From: Polaribacter sp.
GTDB lineage: Bacteria > Bacteroidota > Bacteroidia > Flavobacteriales > Flavobacteriaceae
NCBI GenBank assembly: GCA_029250685.1
Contig: JAQXEU010000060.1
Location: forward strand, 1-64,000
Length of the DNA stretch: 64,000 nucleotides
Direction: 5' to 3'
Shown here in pieces: positions 24,925-34,220 of this stretch. The notes beneath the pieces are model-generated. The model saw only the letters and a list, made by a program, of their open reading frames with translations, was not told the origin of the DNA and ran no database searches. A program made the position numbers and the translations under genes. Each line of letters opens with the position of its first letter. Position 1 is the first letter of the stretch.

Positions 24925-25293
24925 ATGGCAATCAATAAGAAATATATGTATATAACAGTTTTGTTGTTTGTCATTGAATTGGTAATTGCAACTTATGTTC
25001 ATGATCAATTTATACGCCCATTTGTTGGAGACGTTTTGGTCGTAATGCTATTATTTTCATTTGTTAGAATTTTTTACAAAGGGAATGCCAGAAACCTCGG
25101 ATTCGGAGTTTTGCTATTTGCATTTGCGATAGAAATATCTCAGTATGTTGAATTGATAAAAATACTGGGGATTGAACAACATAAAATTGCTACAATAATT
25201 TTAGGAACTACTTTTAATTGGATAGATATAGCCGCATATATATTGGGTGCTATTGTTTCCGTGTATTTAGATAAAAAATACGGAACTAAATAA
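24925..25293 (+). CDS. DUF2809 membrane protein
   Basis: A 122-residue protein with four predicted transmembrane helices (~8-26, 33-50, 56-73, 96-115). The pattern FAFAIEISQYVELIKILGI and GTTFNWIDIAAYILG identifies DUF2809, a small membrane family of unknown function often found beside acetyltransferase genes. It is the last gene of the yaaA-GNAT-DUF2809 operon, ending before a bidirectional terminator. Confidence 0.88.
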   Translation: MAINKKYMYITVLLFVIELVIATYVHDQFIRPFVGDVLVVMLLFSFVRIFYKGNARNLGFGVLLFAFAIEISQYVELIKILGIEQHKIATIILGTTFNWIDIAAYILGAIVSVYLDKKYGTK

Positions 25294-25334
25294 CTCCAAG
25301 GAATTATTAAATATTGATTATGTATTGGCCCAAA

Positions 25335-25376
25335 AAAATTCCCAAGAAATGATTTAGATTTATTCTTGGGAATTTT
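25335..25376. terminator. Bidirectional intrinsic terminator
   Basis: AAAATTCCCAAGAA pairs with TTCTTGGGAATTTT between two convergent genes; A and T runs lie on both sides. Confidence 0.85.
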
Positions 25377-25426
25377 ATAATTTTAAATGTAGCTATTGTA
25401 AGAATAACTGTATTTGTATAAAGTAA

Positions 25427-26203
25427 TTACTTAGCTTTAAATGGTAAGTATGGGCTTTTTACCCAATTTACCAAACTAGAAATAATACTATAGAAAAATT
25501 TATAGATTGCTAAAGATACATAAAGCTTAGCTAAAATTACAACTACACCAACATACTCCCAAGCAACAGGCATTAAGCCATTCCAGGTCCATGCACTTCC
25601 TGCAGACATTGTAGGGTCCCAATTTGTCCAATCATTCGCTAAAATATTTCCTATAAAATCAAGGGTTAAAAGATTTGTCAATTTAGCCGTAGCCGCCATT
25701 GGTAAACTATAAAAATAATCAATATTTGAAATCCATGCTGTAGCAAAGTCTCCAGAAATACTCATTGATGTGATCCATGATAATGTCATAGCAAAAGCAC
25801 CGAACAATGCAACCAAAGCGGCAACATGACCAAAAACTTTAATATTGGCAATTGCTAAGTCTTTAAAAATAAAATCTATTGTGCTACTTTTAGATGATGC
25901 TAAACTATCTCCAGCTGCTCTTATTACCTGAGAAATAGGAAATGCAGCATACACCCAAATAAGCATAGAAAGGATATTTGCTAAAATATCTAATTTTTCT
26001 CCCATTCCACCTGACCATATAGGCGAAAGAGTAACTACTAAAGATGATAACAAAACGACAAGTGCAGAAACGCTGTAAAATTTACCTACCCACTTTGGGA
26101 TGTTTCCTTCTGAATCTTGAACAAATGTATTAAAAGTGTTTCCTGGTAACTTAGAATTGATCAATTGAGGTAGATCAAGTAACTTGTTTAAAAATTTTTC
26201 CAT
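25427..26203 (-). CDS. Unrecognised four-helix membrane protein
   Basis: I do not recognise the family of this 258-residue protein. It has about four transmembrane segments, near residues 43-62, 73-95, 122-145 and 214-242. Between the third and fourth lies a Trp/Asn/Ala-rich stretch (LANDWTNWDPTMSAGSAWTW) of extracytoplasmic character. The N-terminus (~1-40) is polar and lacks a cleavable signal. It is monocistronic, with a 308-nt gap upstream and a terminator downstream. Composition and length suggest a real gene; no function is proposed. Confidence 0.75.
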   Translation of the reverse strand: MEKFLNKLLDLPQLINSKLPGNTFNTFVQDSEGNIPKWVGKFYSVSALVVLLSSLVVTLSPIWSGGMGEKLDILANILSMLIWVYAAFPISQVIRAAGDSLASSKSSTIDFIFKDLAIANIKVFGHVAALVALFGAFAMTLSWITSMSISGDFATAWISNIDYFYSLPMAATAKLTNLLTLDFIGNILANDWTNWDPTMSAGSAWTWNGLMPVAWEYVGVVVILAKLYVSLAIYKFFYSIISSLVNWVKSPYLPFKAK

Positions 26204-26511
26204 TATAAATATGTTTTAATTAGTAAATCAATAATACACATAAAAATCAATTAACAATAAATTAACTTTTTAACAATTTAATTATCATGTAAATAATTTA
26301 GGGCTTAAAATAATAACACAATCTCAATTTATTAACATATTTAGTATCTGAACGTTAGATTGTAAATACTATAAATTAAGAATTATATGTTAATAACTTA
26401 TTGAAATTAAAATTTACAAAAAACAAGTTTTGAGTGTTTTAGACGCTTTAATCTACAAATCAAAACGTTCAAGGAATTCACTTTTAGAGGTTTCCTTAGA
26501 TTTTTTTCTAC
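26204..26511. other. 308-nt AT-rich intergenic region, no gene seen
   Basis: This gap holds the upstream region of the minus-strand membrane protein gene and the downstream region of sdaA. It is very AT-rich. A weak 6-bp inverted repeat, AAGGAA and TTCCTT at about 26470-26496, may help end sdaA transcription. No ORF, RNA gene or clear promoter match was found. Confidence 0.5.
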
Positions 26512-27936
26512 CTAGCAATCCGCCAACCCAACCGTCACAGCTAAACCACCTTCTGAAGTTTCTTTGTAGTTTTTGTTCATATCTTTTGCAGTTTCCCACA
26601 TGGTATCAATTACTTTATCAAGAGGGACTTTTACATCTTTTGGATCACAATCCAAGGCCAATTCAGCAGCATTAATTGCTTTAATTGCTCCCATAGCATT
26701 GCGTTCAATACAAGGAATTTGTACCAAACCACCAATTGGATCACAAGTTAACCCTAAATGGTGTTCCATAGCAATTTCTGCAGCTATTAAACATTGAGCT
26801 GGAGTTCCGCCTAATAATTCTGTTAAAGCAGCAGCAGCCATCGCAGAAGAAACTCCGATTTCTGCTTGACATCCACCCATTGCAGCAGATATAGTTGCAT
26901 TTTTCTTGAAAATACTGCCAATTTCTCCAGCAGTTAATAAGAATTTTTTGATGTCGTTAAAATCAGCTTCGTGATTTTCAATCACTAAATAATACATTAA
27001 AACAGCAGGGATTACGCCTGCGCTTCCGTTAGTTGGCGCAGTTACAACGCGTCCTAAAGATGCATTTACTTCGTTTACAGATAAAGCAAAACAACTTACC
27101 CATTTTAAAATTTCTCTAAACTTAACCTCGCTACTTCTTATTGCAGAAACCCATTCCTTCGGATTTGAATATTCGCCATCTTTTATTAATTTATTGTGCA
27201 TTGTTAGTGCGCGTCTTTTTACGTTTAATCCTCCAGGTAAAACTCCGTCTGTATGACAACCAATATACATGCATTCTAACATGGTGTCCCAAATTCTACG
27301 CAATTCAAAATCAATTTCATCTGCAGATTTTAATTCCAATTCGTTTTCAAAAACAATGTCAGAAATTAATTTATTGTCTCGTTCGCAATACTCCTCTAGT
27401 TGTTTTGCTCTGTTAATTGGATATGGGAAATTATGTTTCGTAATTTCAATATCATCTTCTAAATTGTCTTCTTCTTGCACGATAAATCCACCGCCAATAG
27501 AATAATAGGTTTCTTTTGAAAGTATTTTAGAATCGTGATACGCAATAAATGTAATTCCGTTTGAATGAAAAGGTAAAAAATCTCTATTAAAAGTGATGGT
27601 TTTTTCTGAATATGGAACTTCATCTAGACCGTTTAATTTTAAAACTCCAGTCTCTTTTATATTTGAAATAATAGAATTTATAGAATCAATCGGAACAAAT
27701 TCTGGATCTGTTCCACTTAATCCTAATAAAACAGCTAAATCTGTTGCATGTCCTTTTCCTGTTAAAGAAAGAGATCCATATAAATCAACATGAATATGTG
27801 TAATTGCATCAGTAATAATTTCTAAGTTCAGTTTTTTGATCCAAAGCTGAGCAGCACGCCAAGGACCTAGTGTATGAGAACTTGAAGGTCCAACACCGAT
27901 CTTTAACATATCAAAAACGCTAATAAATTGCGACAT
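26512..27936 (-). CDS. sdaA: L-serine ammonia-lyase, iron-sulfur single-chain type
   Basis: A 474-residue L-serine dehydratase converting serine to pyruvate and ammonia with a [4Fe-4S] cluster. The beta domain opens with GPSSSHTLGPWRAA, and the catalytic domain has cysteines in MGGCQAEIGVSSAM, LTCDPIGG and QIPCIERNAMGA. The last residue is Cys474; in the Legionella enzyme a C-terminal cysteine reaches into the active site and ligates the cluster in the resting state, and the same arrangement is possible here. It is divergent from dnaK. Confidence 0.96.
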   Translation of the reverse strand: MSQFISVFDMLKIGVGPSSSHTLGPWRAAQLWIKKLNLEIITDAITHIHVDLYGSLSLTGKGHATDLAVLLGLSGTDPEFVPIDSINSIISNIKETGVLKLNGLDEVPYSEKTITFNRDFLPFHSNGITFIAYHDSKILSKETYYSIGGGFIVQEEDNLEDDIEITKHNFPYPINRAKQLEEYCERDNKLISDIVFENELELKSADEIDFELRRIWDTMLECMYIGCHTDGVLPGGLNVKRRALTMHNKLIKDGEYSNPKEWVSAIRSSEVKFREILKWVSCFALSVNEVNASLGRVVTAPTNGSAGVIPAVLMYYLVIENHEADFNDIKKFLLTAGEIGSIFKKNATISAAMGGCQAEIGVSSAMAAAALTELLGGTPAQCLIAAEIAMEHHLGLTCDPIGGLVQIPCIERNAMGAIKAINAAELALDCDPKDVKVPLDKVIDTMWETAKDMNKNYKETSEGGLAVTVGLADC

Positions 27937-28024
27937 ACATAAATTTTTGGCTAATGTATAAAATTTGCCGACTTGAAAAAGGTTATTTCAATGAATTTTA
28001 CGTCATATAAAAAACACAAATTTC

Positions 28025-28111
28025 TGTCAACCTGTCACATTTTCTGAATTGAATTTCGTAGAAGCTGACATTTTTTTATTTAAAAAGCAATGGCATACAA
28101 ATTGACTATTA
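28025..28111 (+). promoter_or_regulatory. dnaK upstream region: TGTCA direct repeat and -24/-12-like element
   Basis: TGTCA at 28025-28029 and TGTCAC at 28033-28038 form a direct repeat with a 3-nt gap, and an inverted TGACA follows at 28066-28070. At 28091-28111 is TGGCAT-N5-TTGACTATTA, with the GG-N10-G spacing of sigma-54 promoters but GA in place of GC at -12. The same two elements, including TTGACTATTA, occur upstream of htpG. No CIRCE element was seen. Confidence 0.55.
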
Positions 28112-28159
28112 GTGAATTGTAAAATTGAAATAACAATATTAATTATATAAATAACAATT

Positions 28160-30052
28160 ATGAGTAAGATTATAGGAATTGACTTAGGAACAACAAATTC
28201 ATGTGTTTCCGTAATGGAAGGAAATGAGCCAGTTGTAATTCCTAATGCAGAAGGAAAAAGAACAACTCCATCTATTATTGGATTTGTTGAAGGAGGAGAA
28301 CGTAAAGTTGGTGATCCAGCAAAAAGACAAGCTGTAACAAATCCAACAAAAACGGTTTATTCTATCAAACGTTTTATGGGAAACAAATTTTCTGAATCAA
28401 AAAACGAAGCAGAAAGAGTTCCTTATAAAGTTGTAAAAGGAGATAATGATACACCAAGAGTAGATATTGATGGACGTTTATATACGCCACAAGAAATTTC
28501 TGCAATGGTATTGCAAAAAATGAAAAAAACTGCTGAAGATTATTTAGGACAAGATGTTACAGAAGCAGTAATTACAGTTCCAGCATATTTTAATGATGCG
28601 CAAAGACAAGCTACAAAAGAAGCTGGTGAAATTGCAGGATTACAAGTTCGTAGAATTATCAACGAACCAACCGCAGCTGCATTAGCTTACGGAATGGACA
28701 AAAAAGGAGTTGATCAAAAAATCGTTGTTTTTGATTTCGGTGGTGGAACACATGATGTTTCTATCTTAGAATTAGGAGATGGAGTTTTTGAAGTATTAGC
28801 AACTGATGGAGATACACACTTAGGTGGAGATGATGTTGATCAAAAAATTATCAACTGGTTAGCTGAAGAGTTTATCGCTGAAGAGAACATGGATTTACGT
28901 AAAGATCCAATGGCATTACAACGTTTAAAAGAAGCTGCAGAAAAAGCGAAGATTGAATTATCTTCTTCTGCTGCAACAGAAATTAACTTACCATATGTTA
29001 CGGCTACTGCAAGTGGACCAAAGCACTTAGTTAGATCATTAACAAAAGCAAAGTTTGAGCAATTAATTGACGATTTAGTTAAGAGAACGATTGCACCTTG
29101 TTCTACAGCGTTAAAAAATGCTGGGTTATCAACTTCTGATATTGATGAGGTAATCTTAGTTGGAGGTTCTACAAGAATTCCTGCTGTACAAGAAGCTGTT
29201 GAGAAATTCTTCGGAAAATCACCGAGTAAAGGAGTAAATCCTGATGAAGTTGTTGCTTTAGGAGCTGCAATTCAAGGTGGGGTTTTATCTGGAGATGTAA
29301 AAGATGTACTGTTATTAGACGTTACACCTTTGTCATTAGGTATTGAAACAATGGGGAATGTATTTACAAAGTTAATCGATGCAAATACAACCATTCCAAC
29401 AAAGAAATCGCAAGTGTTTTCTACAGCAGTAGACAATCAGCCATCAGTGGAAATTCACGTTTTACAAGGTGAAAGAGCAATGGCAGCAGATAATAATACA
29501 ATTGGACGTTTTCATTTAGATGGATTACCACCAGCACAAAGAGGAGTTCCTCAGGTTGAAGTAACTTTTGATATTGATGCAAACGGAATCATTAAAGTTT
29601 CTGCTTTAGATAAAGGAACAAATAAATCTCATGAGATTAGAATCGAAGCTTCATCTGGTTTATCAGAAGAAGAAATCGAAAAAATGAAACAAGAAGCAGA
29701 AGCAAATGCGGATGCTGATAAAGAAGCAAAAGAAACTGCAGAAAAAATCAATGGAGCTGACGGAATGATTTTTCAAACTGAAAAGCAATTGAAAGAGTTT
29801 GGTGAGAAGTTATCTGATGATAAAAAAGCACCAATCGAAGCTGCATTAGTTGAATTAAAAGCTGCACACGAATCTAAAGATATTGCACAAATTGATGCTG
29901 CAATGGAAAAGATTAATGAAGCTTGGAAAGCTGCTTCTGAAGAAATGTATAAAGCAGAGCAAGAAGCTGGAGCAGGAGCTGAAGCTCAGCCAGAAGCTGA
30001 AGATGCACAAGGAGATAATGTTGAAGACGTAGATTTCGAAGAGGTCAAGTAG
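28160..30052 (+). CDS. dnaK: Molecular chaperone DnaK (Hsp70)
   Basis: A 630-residue Hsp70. The ATPase domain starts [17 protein letters not shown] and has [11 protein letters not shown] and [12 protein letters not shown]; the interdomain linker [13 protein letters not shown] and substrate-binding domain follow. The C-terminus ends in the conserved DVDFEEVK. It refolds proteins with DnaJ and GrpE, which are not in this window. The codons for the last seven residues and the stop recur, all as synonymous variants, 47 bp downstream around a REP-like sequence. The upstream region shares promoter-like elements with htpG. Confidence 0.99.
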   Translation: MSKIIGIDLGTTNSCVSVMEGNEPVVIPNAEGKRTTPSIIGFVEGGERKVGDPAKRQAVTNPTKTVYSIKRFMGNKFSESKNEAERVPYKVVKGDNDTPRVDIDGRLYTPQEISAMVLQKMKKTAEDYLGQDVTEAVITVPAYFNDAQRQATKEAGEIAGLQVRRIINEPTAAALAYGMDKKGVDQKIVVFDFGGGTHDVSILELGDGVFEVLATDGDTHLGGDDVDQKIINWLAEEFIAEENMDLRKDPMALQRLKEAAEKAKIELSSSAATEINLPYVTATASGPKHLVRSLTKAKFEQLIDDLVKRTIAPCSTALKNAGLSTSDIDEVILVGGSTRIPAVQEAVEKFFGKSPSKGVNPDEVVALGAAIQGGVLSGDVKDVLLLDVTPLSLGIETMGNVFTKLIDANTTIPTKKSQVFSTAVDNQPSVEIHVLQGERAMAADNNTIGRFHLDGLPPAQRGVPQVEVTFDIDANGIIKVSALDKGTNKSHEIRIEASSGLSEEEIEKMKQEAEANADADKEAKETAEKINGADGMIFQTEKQLKEFGEKLSDDKKAPIEAALVELKAAHESKDIAQIDAAMEKINEAWKAASEEMYKAEQEAGAGAEAQPEAEDAQGDNVEDVDFEEVK

Positions 30053-30099
30053 CCTGTCTTGAGCGGAGTCGAAAGGTAGACTTCGAAGAGGTAAAATAA
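30029..30099 (+). repeat. Duplicated dnaK 3' end flanking a REP-like insert
   Basis: The 24-nt end of dnaK (30029-30052), encoding VDFEEVK and stop, recurs at 30076-30099 with four differences (20 of 24 identical). All four are third-position changes that keep the peptide and the stop (TAG versus TAA). The copies are separated by 23 nt containing TTGAGCGGAGTCGAA. The second copy is out of frame with dnaK and untranslated. Confidence 0.8.
30053..30077. repeat. REP-like palindromic repeat
   Basis: The core CTTGAGCGGAGTCGAAAGGT resembles, in reverse complement, the sequence downstream of htpG (43493-43519), which has CCTTCGACTGCGCTCAAGG. Such elements are scattered through flavobacterial genomes. 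Confidence 0.6.
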
Positions 30100-30141
30100 G
30101 CAGAATGTAGCGTTTGTAAAGCAAATTCTTACATATCGCTT

Positions 30142-30162
30142 ATCCCAAATTTGATTTGGGAT
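30142..30162. repeat. Short perfect inverted repeat
   Basis: ATCCCAAAT, a 3-nt loop and ATTTGGGAT form a 9-bp perfect stem with no T run. It lies between dnaK and its terminator and may be another dispersed palindrome. Confidence 0.5.
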
Positions 30163-30197
30163 CTTCTAAAAAGGAACGAAAATTTCTTAGATAAATT

Positions 30198-30230
30198 AAA
30201 ACGCAATCATTCATTTGATTGCGTTTTTTT
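30198..30230 (+). terminator. Intrinsic terminator after dnaK
   Basis: AAAACGCAATCA pairs with TGATTGCGTTTT and is followed by further T residues. Confidence 0.88.
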
Positions 30231-30245
30231 GTTTTTAGAATGCTG

Positions 30246-30253
30246 TATATTTG
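30246..30253 (+). promoter_or_regulatory. Probable -7 box for the phosphoesterase gene
   Basis: TATATTTG matches TAnnTTTG exactly, 22 nt before the ATG at 30276. Candidate TTTG -33 elements upstream are at less than ideal spacing. Confidence 0.45.
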
Positions 30254-30275
30254 TGTTTGTAAATTGGATTATAAA

Positions 30276-31163
30276 ATGAAAAAAATAATATTCTTTTTAA
30301 TAATTTTTTTTGGTGTTATTTCTTGTGCAGAAACAACAAAAACTTCTTTTAAAATTGGTGTTGTTTCAGATTGCCAATATTGTGATTGCGAAATTAAATG
30401 GGATCGCTATTATAAAAAAGCGCCACAAAGATTAAAAGAAGCAGTTGCTATTTTAAATAGAGACACCTTAAGTTATACCATTCATTTAGGTGATTTTATT
30501 GATAAAAACTTTGAAAGTCTAGACAGCGTTTTGCCGACTTGGAAAAAATTAAAATCTCCATCGTATCATGTGTTAGGAAATCACGATTTTGAAGTAAAAG
30601 AATCGTTAAAAGCAGCAGTAATTAAGCAGCTAGACCTGAAGACTCGATATTATAGTTTTGTAGAAAAAGATTGGCGTTTTATTGTTTTAGATGGGAATGA
30701 TCTTAGTTTTTATGGCGCATTAACCGACGCTAAAAAGCACCAAACAGACTCTCTTTTTAATTTATTAAAAGATAAAGAGTTGCCTTATTTAGAAAAATGG
30801 AATGGCGCTTTAAGTACCACTCAATTAGCTTGGGTTAAAGAAGAGTTAGATACAGCAGAAAAGAACAATCAAAAAGTTGGTTTTTACTGTCACTTTCCTA
30901 TTTTTCCAATCGATCAACATAATATCTGGAATAGAGAGCAATTTTTAGCGTTGATACAACCGTATAAAAATGTAAAAGTGTTTTTTAATGGTCATAACCA
31001 TGCAGGAGCGTATCAATTAGTTGATAATGTACATTATTTAACTTTTAAAGGGATGGTAGATACAGACAGTACTTCGGCATTTGCAAAAGTCCATTTTGAT
31101 AAAGACACCATTACTGTAGAAGGTTTTTATAGAGAACCTTCTCGGAAATTAGTGATTAAATAA
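30276..31163 (+). CDS. Metallophosphoesterase lipoprotein
   Basis: A 295-residue calcineurin-like phosphoesterase. The signal peptide ends in a lipobox (GVISC). Metal-binding motifs are VVSDCQYCD (D-x-x replacing the usual DxH), HLGDFIDK (GDxxD), LGNHDFE (GNHD), CHFPIFP and NGHNHAGAY (GHxH). It resembles the ADPRibase-Mn/CDP-alcohol phosphohydrolase branch, which hydrolyses nucleoside diphosphate derivatives. The ATG at 30276 is used because it gives the signal peptide. It is predicted to sit in the periplasm or outer membrane. Confidence 0.88.
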   Translation: MKKIIFFLIIFFGVISCAETTKTSFKIGVVSDCQYCDCEIKWDRYYKKAPQRLKEAVAILNRDTLSYTIHLGDFIDKNFESLDSVLPTWKKLKSPSYHVLGNHDFEVKESLKAAVIKQLDLKTRYYSFVEKDWRFIVLDGNDLSFYGALTDAKKHQTDSLFNLLKDKELPYLEKWNGALSTTQLAWVKEELDTAEKNNQKVGFYCHFPIFPIDQHNIWNREQFLALIQPYKNVKVFFNGHNHAGAYQLVDNVHYLTFKGMVDTDSTSAFAKVHFDKDTITVEGFYREPSRKLVIK

Positions 31164-31171
31164 CTACTCTG

Positions 31172-31699
31172 TTGAATAGATATACTTCAAATAATTGTTT
31201 CAAACATACTTTTTGCGATTTTAAAAAAGTTGATCACCGGTTTTTTAACGAAAATCAAATCCAATTTAAAAGCAAATCAGGCAGTAGCTATTTTTACACT
31301 GATGAAGGTGTCTATAGATATTCAAATCATTGGGGAAGAGTGGCTAATTGTAGATGGAGATTGCTTTCTGATAAAAAATTGAAGAGTCAAGAGTACCATG
31401 TAGGTTTTGCAAAATGGAGCGATTTTTATTCCTTAAAAGAAACGGAAAAACAATTTTACATTTCAGTGAATTTCGAAACTAAAGAAGTCGGTTTTCATCA
31501 TCAAAAAGAAAGCGAAAAAGAGTTTTTGTTTTTTGCTGAAACCGCTCAAAAAAGAGTTGCTCAAATCAGAAAATTATTAACGGAAGATACCTGGGCTCGT
31601 TATTTTGAAATGGATATTGAGGCGTTGAGGTTTGCTATCATATCTGAGTATCTCAATTCAAATAAATTACTGCAAGAAATTAAGGCTAAGTATAACTAA
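31172..31699 (+). CDS. Conserved hypothetical protein, TTG start
   Basis: A 175-residue soluble protein I cannot assign to a named family. It is rich in aromatic residues (SSYFYTDEGVYRYSNHWGRV, HVGFAKWSDFY) with a predicted beta-rich first half and a helical C-terminus. The start appears to be TTG at 31172, 8 nt after the phosphoesterase stop, so the two are probably cotranscribed. A 159-nt gap follows. Confidence 0.65.
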   Translation: MNRYTSNNCFKHTFCDFKKVDHRFFNENQIQFKSKSGSSYFYTDEGVYRYSNHWGRVANCRWRLLSDKKLKSQEYHVGFAKWSDFYSLKETEKQFYISVNFETKEVGFHHQKESEKEFLFFAETAQKRVAQIRKLLTEDTWARYFEMDIEALRFAIISEYLNSNKLLQEIKAKYN

Positions 31700-31858
31700 A
31701 ATCTTCATGGATTTCTCACCTCGACTATGCTAAATTTGACAAATCACCCAAACTAACAATTCATCATTCCTTTTTTACAATTCGGTAATTCTTTTTAGCT
31801 AGCGTCTGTGTTCTGAATCATCTTTGTACCATCAAAAATCAAGATAATTCAAACAAAA

Positions 31859-34014
31859 ATGAAACCAATACTATTTATTATCATCGCAATTTGTCAGATT
31901 TCTTTAACGGCACAAACCACAATATCAGGAAAAGTAACCGATAAAAAAGGAGTACCAATTATTGGGGTAAACGTCTATTTAAATGCTACCTATGATGGAG
32001 GCACTACTAATGAAAAAGGTGAATTCAATTTTTCAACGATAGAAAAAGGAATTCAAACCTTAATCGTGTCATTTATTTCGTACGAAACCTTTTCAAAAAC
32101 AGGAGATATTACAACCTTTAAGAATTTACAAATAAAACTGAGAGAAGATGTAAATACGCTAGATGCCGTAGTCATAAATGCTGGTACATTAGAAGCGGGT
32201 GATAATGCCAAAGTAACTGCTTTAAAACCATTAGATGTAGTAACGACTGCTGGAGCTTTGGGTGATTTTGTTGGCGCATTACAAACCTACCTGGAACATC
32301 TACAGTTTCTGAAGACGGTCGCTTATTTGTTCGTGGAGGTGATGCCGGAGAAACACAGATTTTTGTCGATGGTTTACGTGTATTTACACCATATATGCCA
32401 TCTGCAAAGAACATTCCTACTAGAGGAAGGTTGTCTCCGTTTTTATTCAAGGGAATTTCATTTTCTACAGGAGGATATTCAGCAGAATACGGACAAGCAT
32501 TGTCAAGTGTTTTGTCTTTAAAAAGTATAGATGAACCACAAGAGGAAAGAACAGACCTGTCTTTTATGACCGTTGGTTTAGGATTTGGAAATACTCAAAA
32601 ATGGAAAGAAAGTTCGTTGAGTATGAATGCTTCTTACATCAATTTAGCGCCATATCAAGCAGCATTTCCAGATAAAGATGTTTGGCATAAACCCTTTGAA
32701 GCTTTTGGAGGAGAATCAGTGTACAGACATAAATTAAAAAACGATGGATTGCTAAAATTGTATGGAGCAATGAGCTATCTAAATTTTGACTTAACGCAAG
32801 AAGATATCAATGTCGCAGAAGGTGTTCGTTTTGGAATGAAAAACAGAAATTTATATATCAATGCTTCTTATCAAGCTTTTTTGAAAAATGATTGGAGTGT
32901 TTTAAGCGGAATCTCTTTTAGCAATGACAAATCAGATATTAAAATTATTGATGATGAGATTGAAGACACCAACAACTCAGTACACTATAAAGTGAAATTT
33001 AAAAAGCACTTTAGCAATCGTTTTAAACTGAATATGGGTTCAGAATATTTTACGACCCATTTTAAAGAAGAGTATCAAGGAGTCATAAATGGAAGTTCTA
33101 ACTACGGATTCAATAACAATATTTTTGCATCATTTCTAGAAGCTGATATTTTCTTTTCAAAAAGAGTCGCTTCAAAAATTGGAGTACGTGCAGAATATTC
33201 AGAATTGCTACAAGAATTCACATTATCTCCAAGATTATCGTTGGCATACAAAACAGGTGCTAATTCGCAAATGTCTTTGGCATATGGACATTTTTATCAA
33301 AATCCAAATGATGCGTATTTAAAATTCAATACCAATTTTAAAGCAGAGAATACAACACATCTAATTGCTAATTTTCAATATGTAAAAGACAAGCAAATCT
33401 TTAGAGTAGAAGGATATTATAAAAAATACAATGATTTGGTAAAATACGATACAGCGTTTTCTTTGCCAACGTCTAATTTTTCAAATGATGGGAATGGATA
33501 CGCCAAAGGAGTGGATGTGTTTTGGAGAGATAACAGATCCTTTAAAAATACAGATTATTGGGTGTCGTATTCGTACTTAGATACAGGACGTGATTATCAG
33601 AATTACTCAACAACCGCAACGCCACATTTTGCAGCAAAACACAATTTATCTGTAGTTGTGAAACATTTTGTAACCGATTGGAAAAGTCAATTCGGTCTGA
33701 GCTATAATTTTGCTTCAGGAAGAAATTATACCAATACAAATTTAAGTGGATTTTTAAATCAGAAAACAAAAAACTATAACGGGTTGAATGCCAATTGGGC
33801 GTATTTAATCAGTCAACAGAAAATATTATTTTTCTCTATAAGTAATGTGTTGGGAACAAAAAACATCAACGGATATCAATATAAAAATCAACCAGATTTA
33901 AATGGACACTTTGATAGCAGAGCCATAACGCCATCTGCAGATAGCTTCTTTTTTGTCGGTTTCTTTTGGACATTAAGCGCTAATAAAAACAACAATCAGT
34001 TGGATACTTTATAA
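31859..34014 (+). pseudogene. TonB-dependent receptor interrupted by a one-base frameshift
   Basis: The first part encodes a signal peptide (cleavage after LTAQ), a carboxypeptidase-regulatory-like domain (~20-100) and the start of a plug domain. At about 32285-32287 the frame moves by one base: reading switches from GALQT to LPGTSTVSEDGRLFVRGG, and the plug and beta-barrel continue intact to 34014. Restoring one missing base gives a ~718-residue receptor. The second frame carries a full barrel, so the damage is recent or a sequence error. DUF2141 and TPR-like exported proteins follow. The ligand is unknown. Confidence 0.85.
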
Positions 34015-34035
34015 TTGTGAGTTCGAGTGTTTTTC

Positions 34036-34124
34036 GATCCCGAGTGCTCGGGAGAGAAAAATATATCTAGAACAAATACAAATAACTTCTCGATACAATT
34101 TTGAAAACTCAAAATTACTCGAAG
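34036..34124. repeat. Cluster of palindromic repeats after the TonB receptor
   Basis: TCCCGAG, two bases and CTCGGGA form a perfect hairpin at 34038-34053. Then CTTCTCGA...AATTTT (34086) and AAAATT...CGAAG (to 34124) form a second, imperfect hairpin. Both resemble the REP-like sequences common in flavobacterial gaps. They may also end transcription or stabilise mRNA. Confidence 0.55.
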
Positions 34125-34220
34125 TAACAGTTGAGTATAGAAATTCAACAATTCAGTAACGTTTAAATGTATATCTTTAAATATCAATTGATATTTGATG
34201 TATAATTAAAAACAACAACA

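Noticed and set aside
27950..28159. CIRCE operator upstream of dnaK
   Set aside because: No TTAGCACTC-N9-GAGTGCTAA-like sequence was found.
32172..32450. Minus-strand open frame opposite the TonB receptor frameshift
   Set aside because: It is the antisense of plug-domain coding sequence and carries no family motif.
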